64,000 nt of DNA, taken from Calditrichota bacterium. GTDB lineage: Bacteria; Calditrichota; Calditrichia; Calditrichales; J004. Below, piece after piece: positions 37,917 to 45,489 of this stretch; within the stretch, counting starts at the first letter, position 1, and each line of letters begins with the position of its first letter. The position numbers were made by a program, and so were the translations under genes. Location of the stretch: positions 1-64,000 of the forward strand of contig JABFGF010000004.1 in NCBI GenBank assembly GCA_013112635.1, given 5' to 3'. Below the pieces are notes generated by a model that had not been told where the DNA came from, made no database searches, and worked only from the letters and a program-made list of their open reading frames with translations.

Positions 37917-38507
37917 ATGGAAACCACTGTTCAAAAAGAAAATTATAAAAATATCTTTTATCCTCCGGGCGGCATATTAATCTGGATGATTATTACCCTG
38001 GAAGTTCTCACTTTTGCCATAGCACTGTTTGCGTTTGCTATCCAAAGGATAGATAACCTGGAGATGTTTAATTCTTCCCGGCAGCAACTAAATATCCTGA
38101 TAGGAACAATAAATACAATTGTTTTATTGAGCAGTGGTTTTTTTATGGCAGAATCTCTGCACAAATTAAAAAAAGGGGAAAACAAAAAAAGTCAGTTTCG
38201 AATGATAGCTGCAATAGCTTTGGGAACAGTTTTTCTGGTATTAAAAGCAATTGAATTCAATACAAAAATTGAACAGGGAATTGGTCTTGAACACAATTTA
38301 TTTTTTACTTTTTATTGGTTGCTTACCGGTTTCCACTTTATCCATGTTTTTATTGGATTAATAATTTTAATTTATCTTTTTATAAAAATAAAAAACGGTT
38401 ACTATAACAAAGAAAACTATTTTGATGTAGAAACAGGTGGCGCATTCTGGCATATGTGTGATCTTATCTGGATGATGTTATTTCCCGTACTTTACCTTTT
38501 ACATTGA
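37917..38507 (+). CDS. norE: NorE, cytochrome oxidase subunit III-like membrane protein
   Basis: The 196-residue protein has five predicted helices and the subunit III pattern: FYPPGGILIWMII at the start, ESLHKLKKG after helix two, TGFHFIHVFIGLIIL and a closing GAFWHMCDLIWMMLFPVLYL. In nor operons this is NorE, which supports full NO-reductase activity. It follows norD by two bases and precedes norF by 16. Confidence 0.9.
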   Translation: METTVQKENYKNIFYPPGGILIWMIITLEVLTFAIALFAFAIQRIDNLEMFNSSRQQLNILIGTINTIVLLSSGFFMAESLHKLKKGENKKSQFRMIAAIALGTVFLVLKAIEFNTKIEQGIGLEHNLFFTFYWLLTGFHFIHVFIGLIILIYLFIKIKNGYYNKENYFDVETGGAFWHMCDLIWMMLFPVLYLLH

Positions 38508-38523
38508 ACAATCAATAAGTATT

Positions 38524-38769
38524 ATGAAATCAAATAAAATAACCTGGATAGTATTAGTAGTGTTAACCATTATCGGCTATCTTTTTTCAGATTCTTCATT
38601 TTCCGGAACGGGTCTGGCTCTGCTGATTCTATCACTTTATGGTCTAAAATTTTTAGGTATCGGTTTTCAGTATATGGAATTGAAGGATGCCCACTTTGCG
38701 TGGAAGTTTTTATTACCGCTAATATTTTTGGTTTTCATTACTTTCATTACAATAACAATTAATTTTTAA
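38524..38769 (+). CDS. norF: NorF-like, cytochrome oxidase subunit IV-type membrane protein
   Basis: The 81-residue protein has three short helices (about 7-22, 29-45 and 61-80) with LKFLGIGFQYMELKDAHFAWK between the second and third, which is the family mark of the subunit IV/NorF group. It lies after norE in the usual place. Its role is accessory to NO reductase. Confidence 0.82.
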   Translation: MKSNKITWIVLVVLTIIGYLFSDSSFSGTGLALLILSLYGLKFLGIGFQYMELKDAHFAWKFLLPLIFLVFITFITITINF

Positions 38770-38783
38770 GAAAAGAGACAATC

Positions 38784-38933
38784 ATGAATTGGGGCAGTAT
38801 TGTTGAATTTATTCAAGCCAATGGCTATAAAGATTTCATGACCTATTTCATGATAATAGCCATTTCACTTTCGTTTATCATTTACTTATTCAATTATATC
38901 CGGAAAGAAATATCAGAAGACAAAGATTATTAA
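38784..38933 (+). CDS. 49-residue single-helix membrane peptide at the end of the nor operon
   Basis: A small frame starts 14 bases after norF with an AAGAGA site eight bases before the ATG. The product (MNWGSIVEFIQANG... ending KEISEDKDY) has one helix at about residues 21-36 flanked by an amphipathic start and a charged end. Spacing and ribosome site fit an operon member. It recalls the tiny extra subunits of haem-copper oxidases (CcoQ-type, or the small subunits of bd oxidase) in form, but I see no sequence match. Confidence 0.65.
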   Translation: MNWGSIVEFIQANGYKDFMTYFMIIAISLSFIIYLFNYIRKEISEDKDY

Positions 38934-39064
38934 AACTCTCACAACCTCCATTCTTGCTACAATAACTCTTTACAAAAAACGATTACCAAAACAATATTTC
39001 ATTTCTTATTTGATGTTCTTAGTTTTATTCAATAAAATTCGCCAATCAAAAAAAGGTGAAAACT

Positions 39065-39559
39065 ATGCACAAAATAATCTTCGTCCTAAGTTTTTTACTA
39101 ATCTTTGCCTGCACTGAATCAGGAAAACAAAAAGAAAACTCTGGAGATACCGGCAAAAGCGAAACAGCAGACTCATTTAACCCGCCTGATGCGAAACTTG
39201 AATTTTTGGAAAAACTTTACGATATCCAGATGGATATTATCCAAAATCCTTCAAGCCGCGCCCATAAAGAAAAATATATCTATAATGCCTATTTTGATGA
39301 AAATAATACGCTGATCTCATTCGGAAATGCAAGATTGACCAATCCGCAATCCGGAGAAAAAATTGCTACTCCACTATTAAAAAGAGCTGCTATTGTTGAC
39401 GCAAAACGCTGGGCAACTTATGGCCTGCTTTGGCTTAATAATGATTTTGAACCTGACTTTGGAAAAATAAGTGAAGTTCACCAAGGCCTAACAAAAGAGC
39501 TTGGCTCTTTTAACAAAGGGGATTCTTTGGTTGTGGCGTTGGCCACCAAAGTGCGGTAA
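39065..39559 (+). CDS. Putative lipoprotein, LPP20-like
   Basis: The product is 164 residues from the ATG at 39065, nine bases after AAAGGTG; a GTG at 39056 overlaps that site and is less likely. It has a lipobox (IFAC) and a Lys/Glu/Ser linker, then a compact domain with LLKRAAIVDAKRWATYGLLWL. The pattern of an Ala-rich helix with AxxDAxR recalls LPP20-type lipoproteins, but the match is weak. Function unknown. The next gene (TPR) is 41 bases on. Confidence 0.6.
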   Translation: MHKIIFVLSFLLIFACTESGKQKENSGDTGKSETADSFNPPDAKLEFLEKLYDIQMDIIQNPSSRAHKEKYIYNAYFDENNTLISFGNARLTNPQSGEKIATPLLKRAAIVDAKRWATYGLLWLNNDFEPDFGKISEVHQGLTKELGSFNKGDSLVVALATKVR

Positions 39560-39600
39560 AAACAGGAAAACAAAACTAAACTTTTAAATCAGGAAGAAAA

Positions 39601-39924
39601 ATGACTAAACAAGAATTACTAAACAGCGGATTTCAACATTTTGCAAAACGTGAATATGACCAGGCCCAGGAAAAATTTGAAAAAGCGATTGAAATAGATG
39701 ATAAGTTTGAGGCCGCATACAGCGCATTATCGGAATCGTTAAATAGAAAAGGTGAAGTTGATGCCGCCATAATAATTGTAAAAAAATGGATTGACATTAA
39801 CCCCAAAGATGCTTTAGCCCACACTGCCCTTTCCCGTCTTTATGTTCAAAAAGGAATGATCCAGGAAGCAGAGGATGAAATGGCTATTTCCAACCAGCTA
39901 AATTTTGATAACTCCGGGATGTAA
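39601..39924 (+). CDS. Small TPR-repeat protein
   Basis: The 107-residue protein consists of about three tetratricopeptide repeats: AKREYDQAQEKFEKAIEIDDK, then AAYSALSESLNRKGEVDAAI and ALAHTALSRLYVQKGMIQEAE. AGGAAG lies before the ATG. It has no signal peptide and should be a cytoplasmic scaffold. The next gene starts two bases after its stop, so translation is probably coupled. Confidence 0.85.
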   Translation: MTKQELLNSGFQHFAKREYDQAQEKFEKAIEIDDKFEAAYSALSESLNRKGEVDAAIIIVKKWIDINPKDALAHTALSRLYVQKGMIQEAEDEMAISNQLNFDNSGM

Positions 39925-39925
39925 A

Positions 39926-40528
39926 ATGCGATCGGAACATTGGATGGCGCGTTGTGCTCTTTTTGAAAAAGAAACCCCTGTTATCCCCAAAAACGGTATT
40001 ATATTTCTAGGTGATTCAATTACGGAAGAATTTGAATTCTCTCGACATTTCGGAGAAGCCTCAGTAATAAACCGCGGGATTAGTGGCGACACAATTGATG
40101 GTGTCACCGACCGACTTAATATATCTGTTTTTGATTTACAGCCCTCCAGAATCTTCTTAATGATTGGTGTAAACGATATTGGTTCCGGTTTTGGATCAAA
40201 TGAAATCAAATCTAACTACACAAAGCTGATAGAATTGATCACTAAAAATTTGCCACAAACCAAACTGGTTGTTCAAAATATTTTACCATGCAGTTTAGAA
40301 TGGGGTCAATCAACCGTTGATCAGATAAAAGAAATAAATAAATTCATAGAAAAATTATGCCGAAATAGGGGTATTCAATTTTTAAATTTATATAATAGTT
40401 TTGTTGATGCAAAAGGATATTTAAGGGAAAATTATACGCGTGACGGATTACATCTTAATTCAAAAGGATACTCAATCTGGGCAAAAATCCTGGAAGAATC
40501 CTTACTGCCGGGAACCAATAATGGTTGA
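39926..40528 (+). CDS. SGNH/GDSL-family hydrolase
   Basis: The 200-residue protein has the SGNH blocks: FLGDSITEEFEF with the Ser nucleophile, NRGISGDT with the block II Gly, GVNDIG with the block III Asn, and DGLHLNSKGY with the Asp-His pair. This mark fits esterases acting on small esters or sugar acetyl groups. I start at ATG 39926, one base after the stop of the TPR gene; the frame opens 21 bases earlier inside that gene. It overlaps the following racemase-like gene by 8 bases. Confidence 0.88.
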   Translation: MRSEHWMARCALFEKETPVIPKNGIIFLGDSITEEFEFSRHFGEASVINRGISGDTIDGVTDRLNISVFDLQPSRIFLMIGVNDIGSGFGSNEIKSNYTKLIELITKNLPQTKLVVQNILPCSLEWGQSTVDQIKEINKFIEKLCRNRGIQFLNLYNSFVDAKGYLRENYTRDGLHLNSKGYSIWAKILEESLLPGTNNG

Positions 40529-41417
40529 TAAAAGCAAACTCACTTTTGTATTTACAGATTCCGGGTTGGGTGGTTTATCGATCATGGCAGACTTCCTTTA
40601 TGAAATTGAAAAGAGAGAGAAAAATATTTCATGTGAAGAAATTGAAATAATATTTTTTAATGCACTGCCCGAAAGTGGACAGGGTTATAACCGCATGCAT
40701 AATATGCAAGATAAAATCAGAATCTTTAACTCTGCCCTGGAAATGATCCAGAGTTACTATACACCGGACTCAATTGCAATTGCCTGTAACACGTTATCTG
40801 CCATTTACCCTTTAACACAATTTGCACAATCAAATTCAAATATTTTTGAAATTATTTCGGCCGGCCGCTACCAAATTGAACAACACAGGAAACAATCACC
40901 AAAACAACCTGTGTTTGTTTTAGCTACTCCGACAACCCTTGCATCCAGTGCCTATGAAATGGAAGATCCATACGTCTTTCAAATCTCGGGAGAGAACCTT
41001 GCGTCACTTATTGAGTTTGACCACACAAGCCCGCAAGTTAAGGAAATTACAAAACATATTTTTAGCAATATTGAAAAGTGTTTATCCGGCAGTTCGGTAA
41101 AAGATATTACACTTTTTCTGGGATGCACACATTATGGATATGTTGAGGAGACTCTGAAAGAAGTTGCAAAAGATTTTGATTTTACAATAAATACAATTTT
41201 AAACCCAAACCTTGAATTTACAAGTGAATTGATGGATTACATGGCACCAATTTTTTACAAGGAAAATAACAGCCCAACAAAAATAACATTAAAAATTGAA
41301 TCTCAAGCTTTGATCGAGCCATCAGAAATTGAAAGTATCAGCCAATTGATAAAAGGAAAATCTGAAGTGATTACCAGTTTGCTAAAAAACTATAAACGGC
41401 TGCCAAAAATGTTTTGA
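40521..41417 (+). CDS. Glutamate/aspartate racemase-family protein
   Basis: The 298-residue protein has the MurI-type blocks DSGLGGLSI at the N terminus, ACNTLSA with the first catalytic Cys and LGCTHYGY with the second. The start at 40521 overlaps the end of the SGNH gene, so the two are coupled. Sequence between the motifs departs from standard MurI (for example ALPESGQGYNRM where MurI has PYG), so it may be a divergent or specialised racemase. If it is the only copy it would supply D-glutamate for peptidoglycan. Confidence 0.75.
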   Translation: MVDKSKLTFVFTDSGLGGLSIMADFLYEIEKREKNISCEEIEIIFFNALPESGQGYNRMHNMQDKIRIFNSALEMIQSYYTPDSIAIACNTLSAIYPLTQFAQSNSNIFEIISAGRYQIEQHRKQSPKQPVFVLATPTTLASSAYEMEDPYVFQISGENLASLIEFDHTSPQVKEITKHIFSNIEKCLSGSSVKDITLFLGCTHYGYVEETLKEVAKDFDFTINTILNPNLEFTSELMDYMAPIFYKENNSPTKITLKIESQALIEPSEIESISQLIKGKSEVITSLLKNYKRLPKMF

Positions 41418-41506
41418 TTTTTTAATTATATTTCTTGAATAAATCCGTTTGTCCGATTATTTTCCTTCTCATTTTAACCTAACTATTTTATATACTAGGA
41501 AAAAAC

Positions 41507-42391
41507 ATGTTTAGATATTTTGTTTTAATTTTTGCATTAATTTTAGTTATTAGCTCCTGCCAGCCAACGGTAAAAAAAACACCTGAGACTTCCACAATCG
41601 TCCTAAAAAAAACATATACTGCCTATGTTGTGCGCGACAAAATAAATATGCGTCAGGAAGCAACAACCAGCTCGGCAAAAGTTATTTCAGTTAATAATGG
41701 CGATGAAGTTGAGGTTTTGCAAAATAAGAATGGCTGGTATGAAGTAAAAACTGCTGAAGATCAGCACGGCTGGATTCGAAGTGATTTTGTTGGGACACAA
41801 TCTTTAAGCTATTCCAGACTGGTAACAGATTTTGTCGAATCAACAATGGCCGATTATAAAACTGAATTATTTATCGATGAAAATAATCCTTATGCCGTTA
41901 TTTATCTTGTCCTACCTGAAACATATTATGATGATAAAACAGAGGCGCGCAGCCTGGCGCAAAAGATCGGAAGAAAATATCAGGACGCCGTTTATCCAGG
42001 CACAGTTGAGATTCGAATCATGAAGAAAGATAAAAAAAAGCTGTTCACCAGGAAAACCTTAACGCCGATTGGCCCTGTTGGTTTAAAAGCGCCATTTTTA
42101 AGACATGGTCGTTTATATGCTTTTGACAGAATTAATGGAAATGAAATAAAAATTAAAGTGTTAGTACCGGCAAATCTAAAAGAGAACGATCTTTTGGAAA
42201 TGTCTGAAGAAATATCTTCGCGCTATGGTGATAATATTACCAAAATCGAAATATATTTTGTGGAGAATTCAGGTGAAGGTATGCTTTATTTATCCAAAGA
42301 AGATTATACTCCTTCTAATAAAAAAGTATGCCGTTTTTATTATATCGAAGACAGCCAGGGACCGGACTACAAAGCAAATTTTTGTGAATGA
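41507..42391 (+). CDS. Lipoprotein with bacterial SH3 domain
   Basis: The 294-residue protein has a lipobox (ISSC, Cys18), an SH3b domain (about 35-100; KINMRQEATTSSAKVIS, GWYEVKTAEDQHGWIRSDFV) and then about 190 residues with no family known to me. SH3b domains often bind peptidoglycan or act as targeting modules. The C-terminal part ends with two cysteines (KKVC, NFCE) that could pair. It stands alone between a racemase-like gene and a convergent permease gene. Confidence 0.8.
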   Translation: MFRYFVLIFALILVISSCQPTVKKTPETSTIVLKKTYTAYVVRDKINMRQEATTSSAKVISVNNGDEVEVLQNKNGWYEVKTAEDQHGWIRSDFVGTQSLSYSRLVTDFVESTMADYKTELFIDENNPYAVIYLVLPETYYDDKTEARSLAQKIGRKYQDAVYPGTVEIRIMKKDKKKLFTRKTLTPIGPVGLKAPFLRHGRLYAFDRINGNEIKIKVLVPANLKENDLLEMSEEISSRYGDNITKIEIYFVENSGEGMLYLSKEDYTPSNKKVCRFYYIEDSQGPDYKANFCE

Positions 42392-42433
42392 TCTGCTTAA
42401 AGTACATCTGCACAGTTGATGAATTCCCAAAAA

Positions 42434-43405
42434 CTATTTTTTTCTAATCAAAAGATAAATAAAAAATGGCCCGCCGAGCAAAGCTGTTATAACACCAACC
42501 GGAAGTTCCGCCGGTGAAATAATTGTTCGGGCAAAAGTATCGCAGACTGCAAGAAATACGCCGCCACCAATAAGCGATCCGCTAAAAACATATTTATGAT
42601 CTGACCCAAAAAGCAGCCGGGTTATGTGCGGCACAACAAGCCCCACAAAACCAATCGGTCCGGCAATTGCGACTATAAAACCTACAATCAAAGAACCAAT
42701 CAAAAAACTAATCTTTTGTAAACGATAAACTTCCACACCTTTGCTCAAAGCTACTTCATCGCCGGCAAGCAAAATATTGTAAGCTTTATAATTTCTAAAA
42801 AAATAAAGAAAAACTACCGTTAAAATCACCATTAACGAAATAGTATATTTCCAGCCATTTACATCAAGTGAACCCATTAACCAGCGAACCATGCGAAAGG
42901 TCTCTGTGAAGTCTGCCATGTAATGTAAAAACAAATTGAAGGCGGAAAAGAAGAAGCTGATCGCGACGCCGGAAAGAATAAGCGTATACATGGAAATACC
43001 GTTTTGCTTTTTGGAAATTGCATAAATAATTCCAATGGCCACCAGGCTTCCCGTTATTGAAAAAAGGCTGACTGCTGAAAAGACAAAAAAAGAAAAAATA
43101 AGATTTAATTTCAAAGCTAATACAGCACCAAATGCACCTCCCGAAGAAACACCTAAGGTATATGGCGTAGCAAGATCGTTTCTCAGTATTGCCTGAAAAA
43201 CTGCGCCAACAACCGATAAACTTGCTCCAACAAGAAAGGCAAATAATACTCGCGGAAGACGTATATTAAAAAAAATTTCAGCATCCAGAGAATTGGGATT
43301 AGAAAAAATGTTTTCATAATCCAAAGGCTGGCTACCAATTAATGGCATTATTGCAAAAATTAAAAAACTGGCAGAAGAGAAAAGGAAAAAGTGTTTATTT
43401 TTCAA
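42434..43405 (-). CDS. FecCD/BtuC-type ABC permease (iron or cobalamin)
   Basis: The 323-residue protein has nine or ten helices and the FecCD marks: NIRLPRVLFAFLVGASLSVVGAVFQ in two parts (about 46-71), TLGVSSGGAFGAV, GAISFVGLVVPH-like GPIGFVGLVVPHITR, and ELPVGVITALLGGPFFIYLL. It imports a metal-chelate or B12 through the inner membrane. No matching ATPase or binding protein lies in the window, which is unusual, because the set is normally one operon; on this strand they would be expected near 42.4 or 43.5 kb and are absent. B12 would serve MetH (13678), but the link is only a guess. Confidence 0.88.
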   Translation of the reverse strand: MKNKHFFLFSSASFLIFAIMPLIGSQPLDYENIFSNPNSLDAEIFFNIRLPRVLFAFLVGASLSVVGAVFQAILRNDLATPYTLGVSSGGAFGAVLALKLNLIFSFFVFSAVSLFSITGSLVAIGIIYAISKKQNGISMYTLILSGVAISFFFSAFNLFLHYMADFTETFRMVRWLMGSLDVNGWKYTISLMVILTVVFLYFFRNYKAYNILLAGDEVALSKGVEVYRLQKISFLIGSLIVGFIVAIAGPIGFVGLVVPHITRLLFGSDHKYVFSGSLIGGGVFLAVCDTFARTIISPAELPVGVITALLGGPFFIYLLIRKK

Positions 43406-43555
43406 AGTTTTGTGCTCTTTACTATTTAGAGATTTTGAAGCGTAATTTTAAGTTCGACAAGCATTTTTTTGATTTGGGGTGAATTGACAAAAAAGTTAAT
43501 TTTATGCTTCAAAAATAAACACTTAAACTAAAATTAATTTTAATAAGGGGCAACC

Positions 43556-44614
43556 ATGCAAAAAAGAAGGGATTTCTTAAAAACAGCTTTAACAGCGACT
43601 GGTCTTATCAGTACTTCGACCCTGGCCTGGGCTGCACCAAAACCAACCCAAAAACTAATCTTGCCACCCGCATTAAAAAAAGGCGATACAATTGGATTAA
43701 TTACACCGGGTTCATCTCTATTTGAGGCACGCCGCGCTGTTATTGAAGCCACTGAGAAAATGAATGGACTTGGTTTTAAAGTAAAGCTGGGAAAAAACAT
43801 TTATAAAAAGAATGCTTACCTTGCCGGTACGATTGAGGAAAGGGTTTCTGACATACATGATATGTTTTCGGATGATGATGTTTCAGCAATTATTACAATT
43901 CGAGGCGGCTATGGAAGCGGGCAATTACTGCCATATCTCAATTATGATTTGATTCGCAATAATCCAAAAATTCTTGTTGGCTACAGTGATATAACTTCCT
44001 TATTGATTGGCATTTATCAGAAGACTGGTTTGGTTACTTTTCATGGCCCGGTTGCTGTTTCTACATTTACAGATTTTACAAAAAAATATTTTTACGAAGT
44101 ACTTTCATCCACTTCTGCAGTGGGCCAAATTGATGATGCCCCTTATGAAGATAATCTGCAAAACAGCAGTCGGATTTTGACAATAAATGGCGGGAAAGCT
44201 AAGGGCAAATTAATTGGTGGTAACATGACTTTGCTTCAGGCTACACTTGGCACGCCTTATGAATTTGATAGCGATGATTCAATTCTGTTTTTTGAAGAAG
44301 TTGGTGAGGAACCTTATAATATTGACCGTATTTTAAACCATTTTAAGCTGGCCGGTAAGTTTGATAAATGCAAGGGTGTAATATTTGATAAAATGCCCAG
44401 TGTAAAACCGTCAAATTATAGTTCGGCATTCTACCGTAATTTTAGTGTTGAAGAAGTTTTGGCAATGTATTTTAAGGATTATGACTTCCCTGTTTGTATT
44501 GGCTTTTCTCTGGGACACATAAAGCATAAGCCAACAATGCCGATCGGGGTAATGGGCGAGCTTGATGCAGATGCAAAAAAGTTATCAATTATTGAGCCTG
44601 CTGTTACAAATTAA
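43556..44614 (+). CDS. Muramoyltetrapeptide (LD-)carboxypeptidase, S66 family, Tat-exported
   Basis: The 352-residue protein begins with a twin-arginine signal (KRRDFLKTALTATG), then an S66 peptidase: KKGDTIGLITPGS, RGGYGSGQLLPYLN and the nucleophile in VGYSDITSL (Ser144), with the Glu of FFEEVGEEPYNIDR and the His of GHIKHKP completing the triad. It trims the terminal D-Ala from murein tetrapeptides. The usual LdcA is cytoplasmic; the Tat signal makes this a periplasmic version. The start has AAGGGG ten bases upstream. Confidence 0.88.
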   Translation: MQKRRDFLKTALTATGLISTSTLAWAAPKPTQKLILPPALKKGDTIGLITPGSSLFEARRAVIEATEKMNGLGFKVKLGKNIYKKNAYLAGTIEERVSDIHDMFSDDDVSAIITIRGGYGSGQLLPYLNYDLIRNNPKILVGYSDITSLLIGIYQKTGLVTFHGPVAVSTFTDFTKKYFYEVLSSTSAVGQIDDAPYEDNLQNSSRILTINGGKAKGKLIGGNMTLLQATLGTPYEFDSDDSILFFEEVGEEPYNIDRILNHFKLAGKFDKCKGVIFDKMPSVKPSNYSSAFYRNFSVEEVLAMYFKDYDFPVCIGFSLGHIKHKPTMPIGVMGELDADAKKLSIIEPAVTN

Positions 44615-44665
44615 CTGCAACTAAATTTTCAATCAGCCATCAAAATTGGTAAATTCTGATTGTTC

Positions 44666-44732
44666 GTCATTCTGAATTTATTTCAGAATCCAAAAAGTGA
44701 TTGAACCTGACTCCGACAAGGAAGGACAGGTT
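44666..44732. repeat. GTCATTC-family palindromic repeat, decayed copy
   Basis: GTCATTCTGAA (44666-44676) with TTCAGAAT (44682-44689), then CC, followed by a second dyad AACCTG/CAGGTT (near 44704-44732). The core recalls the widespread intergenic repeat that starts GTCATTC and ends GAATCC. Related pieces lie at 47405-47441 and inside the helicase gene at 62769. Confidence 0.55.
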
Positions 44733-44762
44733 GAAGATATTTATTAAAATCTTGAGGAAAGA

Positions 44763-45044
44763 ATGGAATTTATAATAGTACCATTAATTTTTGGTGTCGC
44801 ACTGTTTTTATTAGGTGTTGGCAAGTTCATCGGCGGCAAAAGCCTTAGTGCAAGCTGCTCATCAACAGACCACATTCCCGGTCTGGCACACGACGAGGAA
44901 AATTGTGGCTGCAAAAAAGATGATGTGAATTTTTATATCGATAAAGAAGATCCGGGATTTGACCGTGTTGCCCAACTCGGATATCCAAATCGTAAAAAAA
45001 GATTTATCGATAAGCTCGATTTTAAACCCGACCGTTTTAAATAA
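44763..45044 (+). CDS. Small Cys-containing membrane-anchored protein, NqrM-like in form
   Basis: The 93-residue protein has one N-terminal helix (about 3-22), then GGKSLSASCSS and a GCKK block with cysteines at 39, 55 and 57, and a charged tail. GAGGAAAG lies just before the ATG. The order of helix, Lys-Ser-x-Ser-Cys and Cys-x-Cys recalls NqrM, a small maturation factor of Na+-NQR, but the match is by form only. The nearest enzyme that could be linked is ApbE at 49441. Function otherwise unknown. Confidence 0.6.
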   Translation: MEFIIVPLIFGVALFLLGVGKFIGGKSLSASCSSTDHIPGLAHDEENCGCKKDDVNFYIDKEDPGFDRVAQLGYPNRKKRFIDKLDFKPDRFK

Positions 45045-45078
45045 AAATTAAACTCTCACTCACTCGGTTATTTTATGA

Positions 45079-45480
45079 TTATGGAGCAACGGGTCTTAAA
45101 TCATAAATTCCGGTAGTAGTATCAAATTTCGCGATTATATTAATAACATCATTTGTATCAATATTAGCCGAGTCGGCATAGAATTTAACTGTTGCTATGC
45201 CATTTTCATTAGTTTCTGATTTCCCTAGATCTGAGAAACGGCCTACCCTTATATTATTCTGAGACGCCGAAAATTTAATTTCATGACCAGCACCTGCCCT
45301 GGCATCATCATAAAACAAATGTGCTTTAATTGTTGCAACGTTGGAACCATCTGTTTTAATAAACAATACATCTGTTTCTAATTTTATTTTTGTAGGCCCA
45401 TTATCATTTTCTAATTTAATTCCAACATCACAACAAATTACAAATATTATCAAAAATAAATATTTTACCAGTTTCATCAT
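45079..45480 (-). CDS. Putative lipoprotein with one Ig-like domain
   Basis: The 133-residue protein has a lipobox-like VICC and a single beta-sandwich with VATIKAHLFYDDARAGAGHEIKF and TNENGIATVKFYADS, which is the invasin/Big_1-type Ig pattern. Such domains are usually part of large adhesins; one alone is odd and it may be a fragment. It lies 9 bases downstream of the next gene on the same strand and is surely cotranscribed. Confidence 0.7.
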   Translation of the reverse strand: MMKLVKYLFLIIFVICCDVGIKLENDNGPTKIKLETDVLFIKTDGSNVATIKAHLFYDDARAGAGHEIKFSASQNNIRVGRFSDLGKSETNENGIATVKFYADSANIDTNDVINIIAKFDTTTGIYDLRPVAP

Positions 45481-45489
45481 TATATCCTT

